The notes under the pieces: model-generated | What the model was told of the DNA's origin: nothing | Database searches by the model: none | Seen by the model: only the letters and a program-made list of their open reading frames with translations | Made by a program: the position numbers and the translations under genes | Assembly: GCF_003002825.1 (NCBI RefSeq) | Contig: NZ_PVTE01000022.1 | Span: 32,580-96,579 of the forward strand | From: Spirosoma oryzae | GTDB taxonomy: Bacteria > Bacteroidota > Bacteroidia > Cytophagales > Spirosomataceae | Reading direction: 5' to 3' | Length of the DNA stretch: 64,000 nucleotides | In this document: piece after piece, positions 1-8,298 of the stretch | Numbering within the stretch: the stretch's first letter is position 1 | Layout of the letters: every line of letters begins with the position of its first letter

Positions 1-599
1 GCGATAGCCTGCGGAGACCACTGCTGTTTGGCGGGATCGAAAAGACCTGTGGCCGTAGCCATCGAAAAATCGATTTCGAACACGCCAGTCAGCCGATGCC
101 ACAAATACTCTTTGATCGAGCCGAAGCGTGCAGCCCGACGTAAGAGCCGGGGGTCGTGCTGTTGCAACCACGCCAGCTTACAAAGCGGAATCATCGGGTG
201 AATGGGCGTACCGGTTTGCTGATAGATGGCGTCGCCCAGTGCTTTCTGGCTGGTGCGTAGTGCATTCGCCTGTTCTTCGGCCCGGTTGTCAGACCAGAGA
301 ATGGCATGGCTCATGGGCTTCCCCGCATTGTCCATTGCCAGCAGACTATGCATGGCCGTGCTGAACGCTACATGTGAAGCGGTGTGACCCGCTCTTGCCA
401 GTTGCCGGTTGACATCCGCCATCACGGTTACCAGGGCATTCCAGATCGCCGTCACATCCTGCTCAGCCTGACCCGGTTCGGGGTTTATCGTATCGACGCT
501 GGCTGACGCGTGTGCCAGAATGGTATTCAGGTCGGATGGTAACAGCGCAAGTGCCTTAACGTTGGTTGTCCCTACGTCGACCCCAACAAAACAATCCAT
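1..599 (-). CDS. Gluconokinase-like FGGY carbohydrate kinase, N-terminal part (cut by window edge)
   Basis: This is the first ~199 codons of a sugar kinase whose 3' part lies outside the window. From the ATG at 597-599 the protein opens MDCFVGVDVGTTNVKAL, the ATP phosphate-binding loop of FGGY kinases, and continues with FSTAMHSLLAMD, ILWSDNRAEEQ, TGTPIHPMIPLCKL and GSIKEYLWHRLTG. The TGTPIHPM and SIKEYL motifs are those of gluconokinase/xylulokinase-type members, which phosphorylate a sugar acid or ketose with ATP in the cytosol. The exact substrate cannot be fixed without the C-terminal half. It is divergent from the lipoprotein gene that starts at 694. Confidence 0.88.
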   Translation of the reverse strand, partial: MDCFVGVDVGTTNVKALALLPSDLNTILAHASASVDTINPEPGQAEQDVTAIWNALVTVMADVNRQLARAGHTASHVAFSTAMHSLLAMDNAGKPMSHAILWSDNRAEEQANALRTSQKALGDAIYQQTGTPIHPMIPLCKLAWLQQHDPRLLRRAARFGSIKEYLWHRLTGVFEIDFSMATATGLFDPAKQQWSPQAI

Positions 600-660
600 A
601 ATAGGTGGGTTTATTTAGTAGGTAAAACAACTCTTTTCCGAGCGTTCCGGCTGGCGAAGT

Positions 661-690
661 TTATTAAAAAACACGACCAAGCTATCTTTG
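661..690 (+). promoter_or_regulatory. Candidate promoter, TTA-N19-TATCTTTG, for the FG-GAP lipoprotein
   Basis: TATCTTTG at 683-690 matches the Bacteroidota -7 box TAnnTTTG, and TTA at 661-663 sits at the -33 position with a 19-base spacer (consensus TTG). The box ends three bases before the ATG at 694, so transcription would begin at about the start codon and the message would be leaderless. Confidence 0.4.
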
Positions 691-693
691 TCC

Positions 694-2250
694 ATGCGAC
701 TTCTCTGGCTGGCAGCTCTTCTTCTGACGTTACCGCTTCTGTATCATGCTTGCCAGTCGTCCTCGACTCACGACACAGCTGATCCCCCCGCCCCACCACA
801 GCCAACCACCTTGACGGGGCAACAACTGGCACAAACCTACTGCACTAGTTGTCACGCTTTCCCCGCTCCTGCCTTACTTGACAAAAGAACGTGGCGGCTG
901 GGTGTACTGCCACAAATGGCTCTTCGCATGGGACAGTCCACGCAGCAGATGCAGGCGCTGGGGCAGTTCAGCGATCAGGCCGAACTAACACGCATTATTG
1001 ACGCCAGCATTTTTCCAGAGCAGCCAACACTGGCATCCACCGACTGGCAGAAAATTGTCGACTATTATACGACGCAGGCTCCGGACAGTCTCCCGGCTCA
1101 GCCGGCGCATAGCCCCTTACGCACAAACCTGTCGCTATTTCAACCTGAATCGTCACCCCGGTCAGTTGATGCGCAGGTTACGCTGTTGCGCTACGATTCG
1201 TTAGTTAATCGCGTCTGGGCAGGTACACAGCGAGGGCAGTTAGTCGCACTCGATCAGTCGCTTCGACGTATTGACTCCATCCAGTTCAGTAGTCCACCGG
1301 TTGATTTGCGCCGGTCGAAGAATGGAATGCTCGACGTCTTACTGGTTGGCTTGCTGAATCCAAACGATCGACTGACAGGTAGCTGGGGACGGGTTGATAC
1401 ACAGCGCAAAACGGTGACGCCACAAATTCAGCAGCTCAACCGACCGGTGCAGGTAACGACAGCCGACCTGAACCGCGACGGACGGGACGATCAACTCATC
1501 GCCCAGTTTGGGCACTACCTGGGTAAACTAAGCTGGTTCGAGCAAACAAGTAATGGTTATCGGGAACATATTCTCGATCCGGTACCGGGCGCGCGACAGA
1601 CCCTTGTTCGTGACTTGAACGCGGACGGCTGGCCCGATATACTGGCGCTGCTAACGCAGGGCGACGAGCAGATTGCAGCCTACTACAATCAGCACGACGG
1701 TACATTTCGCAAAACTGTACTGCTACGTTTTCCACCAGTGTATGGCTCCAGCTTCATTGAACTGGCCGACATCGACCAGGATGGGGCACCTGACCTGATC
1801 TACACCAACGGCGACAATGCTGATTATTCAATCATTGCCAAACCCTACCACGGCGTTCGCATTTTTCGCAACGATGGCCACTTTCACTTTAAACAGCACT
1901 GGTTTTATCCGCTCTACGGAGCCACGCAGACGCTGGTGCGGGATTTCGACAACGACGGTGATTTAGATATGGCAACTATCGCCCAGTTTCCCGACTACGA
2001 CCGGCAACCAAACGCCAGTTTCGCCTATTTTGAGAACAAAGGTAACGGACAGTTTTTACCACAAACCTTCGTAAACAATAGCCGGGGGCGTTGGCTGACA
2101 CTGGAAGCCGGCGACATCGATCAGGACGGAGACCTCGACCTGCTATTGGGGTCATTCTTCCGCCCCACTCACCCACGCCACGCCAACCTGATGAATCAAT
2201 GGCGACAACCCGGCGCGGGTATTTTATTATTGCGAAACAGGTTGCATTGA
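694..2250 (+). CDS. Lipoprotein with haem-binding CxxCH motif and FG-GAP/VCBS repeats
   Basis: A 518-residue exported protein. It begins MRLLWLAALLLTLPLLYHAC, a lipoprotein signal ending at a lipobox Cys. Near residue 50 it has YCTSCHAF, a single CxxCH c-type haem motif, followed by a Met-rich stretch (PQMALRMG) that could give the sixth ligand. The rest carries repeated Asp-rich loops (LNRDGRDD, LNADGWPD, IDQDGAPD, FDNDGDLD, IDQDGDLD) typical of calcium-binding FG-GAP/VCBS beta-propeller blades. The ATG at 694 is preferred over an upstream in-frame TTG because it begins the signal peptide. The function is unknown; a surface electron-transfer or sugar-dehydrogenase-like role would be inference. 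It converges on manA, and an REP-like element fills the whole gap. Confidence 0.85.
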   Translation: MRLLWLAALLLTLPLLYHACQSSSTHDTADPPAPPQPTTLTGQQLAQTYCTSCHAFPAPALLDKRTWRLGVLPQMALRMGQSTQQMQALGQFSDQAELTRIIDASIFPEQPTLASTDWQKIVDYYTTQAPDSLPAQPAHSPLRTNLSLFQPESSPRSVDAQVTLLRYDSLVNRVWAGTQRGQLVALDQSLRRIDSIQFSSPPVDLRRSKNGMLDVLLVGLLNPNDRLTGSWGRVDTQRKTVTPQIQQLNRPVQVTTADLNRDGRDDQLIAQFGHYLGKLSWFEQTSNGYREHILDPVPGARQTLVRDLNADGWPDILALLTQGDEQIAAYYNQHDGTFRKTVLLRFPPVYGSSFIELADIDQDGAPDLIYTNGDNADYSIIAKPYHGVRIFRNDGHFHFKQHWFYPLYGATQTLVRDFDNDGDLDMATIAQFPDYDRQPNASFAYFENKGNGQFLPQTFVNNSRGRWLTLEAGDIDQDGDLDLLLGSFFRPTHPRHANLMNQWRQPGAGILLLRNRLH

Positions 2251-2337
2251 TTGTAGCCTAGACCTCCAGGTCTGGTAGCCGTCAGGCTAACTTTAGCCGC
2301 TGTCGCGTCTACCAGACGTGGACGTCTGGGCTACACA
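2251..2337. repeat. REP-like bipartite hairpin element, copy 1
   Basis: The whole 87-base gap between the stop codons of the FG-GAP lipoprotein and manA is one inverted-repeat element. The left arm, GTAGCCTAGACCTCCAGG and onward to 2278, pairs with the right arm at 2309-2337. Each arm is a small hairpin in itself (AGACCT..AGGTCT left; AGACG..CGTCT right) with a GTAG tetranucleotide at its foot, as in REP/inverted-REP pairs. The centre holds a short AGCC-GTCA-GGCT hairpin. A related copy lies at 18473-18586. Confidence 0.8.
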
Positions 2338-3318
2338 CTAAGGTACGTAGGTTTCGAGCACGGTCATGTCGCCGTCGGGGACGAGGGTTACCTGCTGCAC
2401 GGACGCGGGAATCAGCGCGCACTGCCCCATTTTCAGCGATACGTGATAACCGCCTTCGGCTTCGATGGTCAGGCCGCCACCCACACAAATCAGGATAACG
2501 AACGAATCGATCTGGGTGTAGTCGTGCGCTACTTCCTGGTTGAAGGTCAGCACATTGGTTACGAAGTAATCGCTCTTGACGGCATTAACGCTGGCGTTTT
2601 CTTCCGATTTGTACTGCGTTTTGTACTGATCGTAGTGGTGATAGTCGATCGCGTCGACTGCCAGTTCGGTATGCAGTTCACGCTTTTCACCCGTCGTCTG
2701 ATCGACACGATCGAAGTCGTAAATACGGTACGTTGTGTCGGAGGTTTGCTGAATCTCAGCCAGCAGCAGACCCTTACCAATGTAGTGTACGCGACCGGCA
2801 GGCAGGAAAAAGACGTCGCCGGGTTTGGCTGGTTCAATATTCAGTATGTCCTGAATGGTATTGTCGGCAACGGCTTGTACGTACTCTTCTTTCGACACTT
2901 CCCGGTTGAAGCCCGAATTGAGTTTAGCGCCTTCGTCGGCCTGCATGATGTACCACATCTCAGTCTTGCCGTAACCGCTGCCACGCTGTTTGGCCAGCTC
3001 ATCGTTGGGATGCACCTGAATCGACAGGTCGTCGTTGGCGTCGATGAATTTGATGAGCAGCGGGAAGCGATCGCCGTATTGTTCGTAGACGTGCTTACCA
3101 ACCAGTTCGTCTTTGTACTGAGCAACCAGATCGCGCAGCGACTTACCTTTCAGGTTGCCTTCTTTCACCACCGACACATTACCTTCGACATCGGAGACCT
3201 CCCAGGTTTCACCGCAGTTTGGCAGCGGAGCGAAGTCTTTGCCCAGTACGGTTTTTATCTTCTGGCCACCCCAGATTTTGTCTTTGAAAATGGTATCGAA
3301 CGTCAGCGGATACAGCAT
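2338..3318 (-). CDS. manA: Mannose-6-phosphate isomerase, class I
   Basis: A 326-residue cytosolic zinc enzyme interconverting mannose 6-phosphate and fructose 6-phosphate. It opens MLYPLTFDTIFKDKIWGG, the usual N-terminus, followed by GETWEVSD. QVHPND and the KTEMWYI segment supply metal and active-site residues, and GDVFFLPAGRVHYIG gives the cupin His. The length suits the short Bacteroidota/Firmicutes type I enzymes. I chose the ATG at 3318 because an upstream in-frame ATG would add 23 residues with no family match. It provides mannose for glycan synthesis or feeds it into glycolysis. The REP-like element abuts its stop codon. Confidence 0.95.
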   Translation of the reverse strand: MLYPLTFDTIFKDKIWGGQKIKTVLGKDFAPLPNCGETWEVSDVEGNVSVVKEGNLKGKSLRDLVAQYKDELVGKHVYEQYGDRFPLLIKFIDANDDLSIQVHPNDELAKQRGSGYGKTEMWYIMQADEGAKLNSGFNREVSKEEYVQAVADNTIQDILNIEPAKPGDVFFLPAGRVHYIGKGLLLAEIQQTSDTTYRIYDFDRVDQTTGEKRELHTELAVDAIDYHHYDQYKTQYKSEENASVNAVKSDYFVTNVLTFNQEVAHDYTQIDSFVILICVGGGLTIEAEGGYHVSLKMGQCALIPASVQQVTLVPDGDMTVLETYVP

Positions 3319-3409
3319 TGATTGAATTGATTGTGGCTTTGCAGCCGTTATGCAGGTTATTTCTTCGCTAATTAACCGCAAACCCACTAAACTGTCTACA
3401 GATTTTTAT

Positions 3410-3481
3410 CAGACAGGATTACAGGATGGACAGGATTTGATAGCCCACGAATGTCACGGATTGGGTAGATAAGCGCTGATT
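3410..3481. repeat. GACAGGATTACAGG-type dispersed repeat, half copy
   Basis: This stretch upstream of manA reads GACAGGATTACAGGATGGAC and continues through TTGATAGC, CACGGATT and AAGCGCTGATT. The same words occur in the same order in the left arm of the larger element at 5919-6093. Only one arm is present, so it looks like a decayed or partial copy. Confidence 0.65.
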
Positions 3482-3559
3482 AGGGCGCTCGTTTCAGCGA
3501 TCTACTGACTTGTAGAGTCAGGGAGAACCCGACTGCTAAAGAGTGGACCGGAACGCGGC

Positions 3560-3814
3560 TCAACCGAGTGTCTCCCTTCGGCTAATTTCCGCTTGGATAC
3601 CCTTCAACTTTTTTGAATGACGGGAGCCAACAAGTAGGGCAACACCCATCAGAGCGACAGGCAACAAAAATCCTTTGTGAGCAGCTGACCATACAGCGAT
3701 ACCGACGATGAGCCCAATGAGAAAGGCAAACGGAATACGCTGCCCTTTCGCTTTTTTCTCTTCCAGCGCTAACTCGTCTAGCGTCATGCTGGTGTAATCT
3801 TTGGTTGGAAGCAT
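3560..3814 (-). CDS. Small two-helix membrane protein, unknown function
   Basis: An 84-residue protein with a charged cytoplasmic N-terminus (MTLDELALEEKKAKGQ) and two adjacent hydrophobic helices, FAFLIGLIVGIAVWSAA and GFLLPVALMGVALLVGS, ending in a basic and polar tail (RHSKKLKGIQAEISRRE). A start at the internal ATG ten codons in is equally possible. It resembles small conserved membrane proteins common in Cytophagales, but I recognise no named family. It sits alone between manA and the GH105 fusion gene, on the same strand as both. Confidence 0.7.
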   Translation of the reverse strand: MLPTKDYTSMTLDELALEEKKAKGQRIPFAFLIGLIVGIAVWSAAHKGFLLPVALMGVALLVGSRHSKKLKGIQAEISRRETLG

Positions 3815-3916
3815 ATTACTGGTCAGGTCAAACAGTTTTATCTACTGGCACATTTCCTACTCTGGATTCAAACTCACCAGCCGGGAAGTTCCTTGTCATT
3901 ACCGTATTTCAACAGC

Positions 3917-5866
3917 TTACTTCGTCTGTTTCAGCAGCCAGGTCGCCAGGTCTTTCCCGGCCTGGAAATTCTGGTACTCGATTGGAATTCGACGTCCGTC
4001 GGTGTATTCGTTGTAGAGCCACGGATCACCGATGGCAAATACGATACCCTTCCCTACTTTGGCCGTCGCCATAATCACGGTATTGCCTTTCAATAGGGCG
4101 GGTTTGGCAGGAGCGGTTAGCGTTAAGGGCGATAGTTCCTTGACGTAGATTGTCGAGACGTGCGGAAAGATCGGGTCGTTGGCGGGAATTGTCAACTTTC
4201 CATCCGACCAGCGCGTACCCTGCACAGGGTTGACCTGCTCATAGCCAAACTGCATACCAAACCGCTTCGCCAGTTGGTTGAAGCGGGGCAACTCGGCATT
4301 GGCGGAGTCATTGGCCATCAGCACCAGCACGCCCCCCGCCCGCACCCAGGCATCCAGTGCATCGACGTCAGCAGGTTGAACGTAGTTTGGTTTGGGCGTT
4401 TCCTTCGGCGTATCGGGGTCGACGATGATGTACACGTCCTTACCGTTCAGCGTCTGGGCCGTCGGTGCGTTGGGCTGCGTCACGGTAGTAGCACCCAGCT
4501 CCCGGAATGTCTTGCCCCATAGCCAGAAGCCCGAGTGCATCCGGTCGTTCCAGAGGTAGTGGAACGGCTCCGGACCGCTGTCGCCTTTGCGGGTTTCATT
4601 GTTGAAGTACGTATCGACGGCGACGGTTTTTCCCCGACCCAGCGGGTATTCATCGACCATCTCCATCTCGACGCTCGCCATGATAAACGGCCCCACTCCT
4701 TTCAGATCGTTCTGCCGGATCGGCTCGCTCAGGTAATAGGCATAGCTACCGTCCCGGTACGGACTGCCCCCCAGTCCGCCAACGCTGACGGTACCGTTGA
4801 GTACGGGTTGCTGACTGGCCGGATCGGTCGTGACAAACGTTTTCAGAATCCCCTGATAGCCTTTCGTAGCGGCCGACAGCATGGACGCAGGCAGATAGCC
4901 CAGCCGGACGCCTTTCGCCAGCGCATATACAAACATGCTCGACGCCGACGCTTCTACGTAATTTTCTTTTCGACCAGCCTGATCGGTAACCTGATACCAG
5001 GCACCGGTTTTCGGGTCCTGGTAGCGTACCAGCACAGGCATAAGCCGCTGAAAATACCGCAGCAGATCGGCCCGGCGGGGGTGGTTTTCGGGGAAGTAGT
5101 CGAGCACATCGACCAGCGCCATAGCATACCAGCCCATGGAACGGCCCCAGAAGCTGGGCGATGTACCTGTTTTTGAATTCGCCCATTTCTCCTGTCGGCT
5201 CTCGTCGTAACCGTGGTACAGTAAGCCGGTTTTCGGGTCGATCAGGTGCTGCTCGATCAGGGCGAACTGATGGGCAATATCGTTGAAATGGCGATTGGCC
5301 GAATCGGGCGAGCGGTCGTACAGTTTCGTGTATTCGGCGTAGAACGGCTCCGCCATGAACAGGCCGTCGAGCCACATCTGGTTCGGATAGCGTTGCTTGT
5401 GCCAGAATCCACCTTCCTTCGTCCGGGGTTGCCGCGCCAGCTGGGCACGGAGCGTGTCGGCGGCTCGTTTGTAGTTCTCGCGTCCCGGCTGCGTCTGCTG
5501 GGCCAGCATCAGCAACACCCGTCCCGTCGTGATGTTATCCAGGTTGAACTCATCCATCCGGTAGGTACGAATCGGCCCGTCTTTACCGACATACCGGTCA
5601 ATGTCGTGCAGGATGTAGTCGTAGTAATGACCGTCGCCGGTACGCTCCCAGACCCGCTCAATCGCATTCAGCACCAGCCCCTGTTCGTAATCCCAACCGG
5701 CGGGCTTATTTTCTTTTACCGCAATCGAGTCGGGATATTTTTTGATGACGGCATCTGCCATCCGCACCGACCAGGGCTTTTCGGCAGGCGACTGTGCCCG
5801 GACGGACACGATGGAAGTGGTTAGCAGTGCAGCAAGCAGCAACGGGCGGGGTAATCGAAAGGGCAT
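3917..5866 (-). CDS. GH105 unsaturated rhamnogalacturonyl hydrolase fused to a DUF4350-like domain
   Basis: A 649-residue secreted protein with signal peptide MPFRLPRPLLLAALLTTSIV..VRAQ. Residues ~25-390 form a GH105/GH88-type (alpha/alpha)6 barrel: GWDYEQGLVLNAIERVW, TKEGGFWHKQRYPNQMWLDG (the Asp after WL is the expected catalytic residue), SFWGRSMGWYAMAL and GGSPYRDGSYAYY. Residues ~430-649 form a DUF4350/GATase-like domain with VYIIVDPDTP, VDALDAWVRAGGVLVLMAND and GKGIVFAIGDPWLYNEY. GH105 enzymes remove unsaturated uronic acids left by pectin-type lyases. The ATG at 5866 is chosen because it begins the signal peptide. There are no other glycan genes beside it, but a second GH105 lies at 29764-30924. 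Confidence 0.88.
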   Translation of the reverse strand: MPFRLPRPLLLAALLTTSIVSVRAQSPAEKPWSVRMADAVIKKYPDSIAVKENKPAGWDYEQGLVLNAIERVWERTGDGHYYDYILHDIDRYVGKDGPIRTYRMDEFNLDNITTGRVLLMLAQQTQPGRENYKRAADTLRAQLARQPRTKEGGFWHKQRYPNQMWLDGLFMAEPFYAEYTKLYDRSPDSANRHFNDIAHQFALIEQHLIDPKTGLLYHGYDESRQEKWANSKTGTSPSFWGRSMGWYAMALVDVLDYFPENHPRRADLLRYFQRLMPVLVRYQDPKTGAWYQVTDQAGRKENYVEASASSMFVYALAKGVRLGYLPASMLSAATKGYQGILKTFVTTDPASQQPVLNGTVSVGGLGGSPYRDGSYAYYLSEPIRQNDLKGVGPFIMASVEMEMVDEYPLGRGKTVAVDTYFNNETRKGDSGPEPFHYLWNDRMHSGFWLWGKTFRELGATTVTQPNAPTAQTLNGKDVYIIVDPDTPKETPKPNYVQPADVDALDAWVRAGGVLVLMANDSANAELPRFNQLAKRFGMQFGYEQVNPVQGTRWSDGKLTIPANDPIFPHVSTIYVKELSPLTLTAPAKPALLKGNTVIMATAKVGKGIVFAIGDPWLYNEYTDGRRIPIEYQNFQAGKDLATWLLKQTK

Positions 5867-5918
5867 AGGTATGTGGCTTTTGGTAGAAAGCGGAAAAACC
5901 CTCATTTCTCACAAGTGG

Positions 5919-6093
5919 TATGGACAGGATTACAGGATTCGATGGCACGCGGATAACACGGATGGAGCGAATGATCACTGATTTTGATTCTGTCAACAGA
6001 AAGAATCTGCGCTTATTCGCCAGAATCTGCGTCATCCGCGTGCTATAAAATCCTGTCTATCCGCCCGGCGGCCCGGCTGTAATCCTGTCTATA
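5919..6093. repeat. GACAGGATTACAGG-type dispersed inverted repeat, full copy
   Basis: An element with outer ends TATGGACAGGATTACAG (from 5919) and the reverse complement of TATAGACAGGATTACAG (to 6093). Inner arms share ACAGGATT, a GCACGCGGAT core and GAATAAGCGCAGATT-like words. It fills the gap between the ArgE-type gene and the GH105 fusion, and its end overlaps the TAG stop of the former at 6089-6091. Confidence 0.75.
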
Positions 6094-7168
6094 CAACCTG
6101 TTCCAGCATTTGAATATAGCCCCGGACACCCTCGCCCAGTTCGCGGAGGTACAGAAATTCGTTGGCCGAGTGCGACCGACCGGAATGACCGGGACCACAC
6201 TTCAGTGAGGGACAGCTGAGCACCGCCTGATCGGACGTGGTGGGTGAACCGTACGTGTGCCGTCCCAGAGCCAGGCCAGCCTGCACGATAGGATGTTCGA
6301 CGGGAATACTCGATGGCGTCAGCCGGATCGACCGGGGTTTTACGTCGGAACGAATATTGGTCCGGATAATGGCAATGACTTCTTCGAGCGTGTATTGTTC
6401 CGTGACGCGCACGTCGACGGTGAAGGTACAGGCATCCGGGACGACATTATGCTGCGTACCGGCCTGAATGATCGTCACCGACATCTTGATAGGCCCCAGC
6501 GTTGGCGACACCCTGGGAAACTGATACGTACGTAGCCAGTCGATGTCCTGTAGGGCGTGGTAAATGGCGTTATCTCCCTCATCGCGTGCGGCATGACCGC
6601 TGATGCCATGGGCGGTGCAGTCGAGCACCAGCAAGCCTTTCTCGGCGATGGCCAGTTGCATCTCCGTTGGTTCGCCCACGATAGCGAAGTCGATGGTTGG
6701 CACATGCGGCAATACCAGTTCCAGTCCGTCGCGCCCCGATATTTCTTCTTCCGCGCTGGCAATCAGCAGGATGTTATACGTCAGATCCGTACGATCGTAG
6801 AAATGGAGAAAGGCTGCGATGAGCGACACCAGGCAACCACCCGCGTCGTTGCTGCCCAGCCCAAACAGTTTGCCGTCCTGCTCCAGCGGAGAAAAAGGGT
6901 CCAGCGTCCAGGAGGTGTTGGGTTTTACCGTATCATGGTGGGAATTGAGCAGCAGCGTTGGCTTGGCCGGATCGAACTGACGATTGACGGCCCAGACGTT
7001 ATTTTTCAGCCGTTGCGTCGGCACGTCGCGCTCCCGAAGAAACGTTTCGAGCCGATCGGCGGTGTGGTTTTCGTCGCGGCTAAACGAAGGCGTAGCGATG
7101 AGCTGTTTGAGCAGCGCCAGCGCATCGGCCGCCAGCGTATCGACGTCGGTAGTGAACAGACTAGGCAT
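6089..7168 (-). CDS. argE: M20 family N-acyl-amino-acid deacetylase (ArgE/N-acetylcitrulline deacetylase type)
   Basis: A 359-residue cytosolic metallopeptidase-fold enzyme. Metal-binding motifs in order: LLNSHHDTV, LGSNDAGG, SAEEE (catalytic Glu pair), VGEPTEM and, near the C-terminus, GPGHSGRSHSANEF. The insert SGHAARDEGDNAIYHAL is the dimerisation-domain His region. The size and motifs fit the short Bacteroidota enzymes that deacetylate N-acetylornithine, or N-acetylcitrulline in the succinyl/acetylcitrulline arginine pathway. No other arg genes are near, so the choice of substrate is open. The TAG stop lies inside the edge of the repeat at 5919-6093. Confidence 0.88.
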   Translation of the reverse strand: MPSLFTTDVDTLAADALALLKQLIATPSFSRDENHTADRLETFLRERDVPTQRLKNNVWAVNRQFDPAKPTLLLNSHHDTVKPNTSWTLDPFSPLEQDGKLFGLGSNDAGGCLVSLIAAFLHFYDRTDLTYNILLIASAEEEISGRDGLELVLPHVPTIDFAIVGEPTEMQLAIAEKGLLVLDCTAHGISGHAARDEGDNAIYHALQDIDWLRTYQFPRVSPTLGPIKMSVTIIQAGTQHNVVPDACTFTVDVRVTEQYTLEEVIAIIRTNIRSDVKPRSIRLTPSSIPVEHPIVQAGLALGRHTYGSPTTSDQAVLSCPSLKCGPGHSGRSHSANEFLYLRELGEGVRGYIQMLEQVV

Positions 7169-7219
7169 GCGGGGTAGCTAGTAAATGCGGGGTAAAGATA
7201 CGCGGGAACGCCGTACGGG

Positions 7220-8107
7220 TCAGGCCTGATAGAATTTCACATCGCTGGCCCGCAGGAATTCCTTGATCCGGTCGACGTGCACGCAGATGCCCACTTGCAG
7301 AAACGGATAGTTCGACACCCGGCTCCGGCGGTTCTTCACGAGCACTTCCTTGTCTTCGATATCCAGCCCTAAGTGCAGTTGATCAGTCGCCGACTGCAAG
7401 CCATAGATCAGGCCGTTGGTATCGAACAGCGGACCGCCACTCTGCCCTACCAGACCGGGCGTACTCATCTCGATCTCGGTAATGCCGCCCTTGTTCCGCA
7501 ACAGCCGCGTAATCATTCCGTCGCTGGGAAACGACATGTAGCGGGGGGGCTCGTCGGTCCAGACCGCATCGTCGGTGTAGCCGTCGTACTTGAAGTTGGA
7601 AAACTCCGGAAAGGGAAAACCCAGTCGGCACAGCGTACGACCGGGCCGGATGCGGACACTATCCTTCAAAAACGTAGCATAGGAGGTGTACAGTGGCCGG
7701 GCGTAGTTTCGAAAGCGGACGATGGCCAGATCAATGTGTTCGCTGGGATGCAGGATAATCGTGGGTTCATCGCCCCCTTCCACGCAGTTGATATACGCGT
7801 GGTGCAACTGCTTGATCGTATCGTCTTTGATACCGTATTGATTCTGTAGATCGCGCTGAAGCCGTGCCTTGTCGGGGTGATTTCTGAATTCCGCTTCCTT
7901 GCCCTTGTACAGCTTGTAATTCCGGTTGATTTTAGCCGATCGCTCGATGTTGACCGCCACGTGTCGGCAAGTCAGCGCATCCCCCAACTCGTTGATAAAA
8001 AACAGGGTAGCACTACCTGGCACAATAGGGCCGTACCCGTGTAACCGGGCGATGGAATGGATAGGGCGGGTAAACGATTTAATGCGCTCGATGGCATCAA
8101 CAAACAT
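7220..8107 (-). CDS. Trypsin-like serine protease (S1 fold, Trypsin_2 type)
   Basis: A 295-residue protein with a chymotrypsin-type triad in the right order: His49 in LTCRHVA, Asp126 in EHIDLAIVRF and Ser223 in GLVGQSGGPLFD. No signal peptide or membrane segment is visible, so it appears cytosolic. The ATG at 8107 (MFVDAIERIK) is preferred over a start 25 codons upstream, whose extension is not protease-like. There is no PDZ domain, so it is not a DegP/HtrA protein. Its role is unknown; some stand-alone Trypsin_2 proteins act in defence or stress response. The following gene upstream is the DUF937-OmpA gene. Confidence 0.85.
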   Translation of the reverse strand: MFVDAIERIKSFTRPIHSIARLHGYGPIVPGSATLFFINELGDALTCRHVAVNIERSAKINRNYKLYKGKEAEFRNHPDKARLQRDLQNQYGIKDDTIKQLHHAYINCVEGGDEPTIILHPSEHIDLAIVRFRNYARPLYTSYATFLKDSVRIRPGRTLCRLGFPFPEFSNFKYDGYTDDAVWTDEPPRYMSFPSDGMITRLLRNKGGITEIEMSTPGLVGQSGGPLFDTNGLIYGLQSATDQLHLGLDIEDKEVLVKNRRSRVSNYPFLQVGICVHVDRIKEFLRASDVKFYQA

Positions 8108-8240
8108 AAAAGAACGCGTATAAGTATCGGTGAGTATAATGGGCCTGCAATATACACACGGCTTGCCGTTGAACCGGCTCAAATGCAGAACTGATCATAT
8201 ACATAATCGCAGCATTAGTCACCCCAACCCCTGAACTGGT

Positions 8241-8268
8241 ATAAAAAATCCCCTGTCGACAGGGGATT
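8241..8268 (-). terminator. Rho-independent terminator of the DUF937-OmpA gene
   Basis: AATCCCCTGTCGACAGGGGATT (8247-8268) is a perfect 22-base palindrome. Read on the minus strand it is followed by TTTTTTAT. It lies 30 bases past the stop at 8299. Confidence 0.9.
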
Positions 8269-8298
8269 CTCGTATCGGTAGGTAGCGCAAACAGCGAA

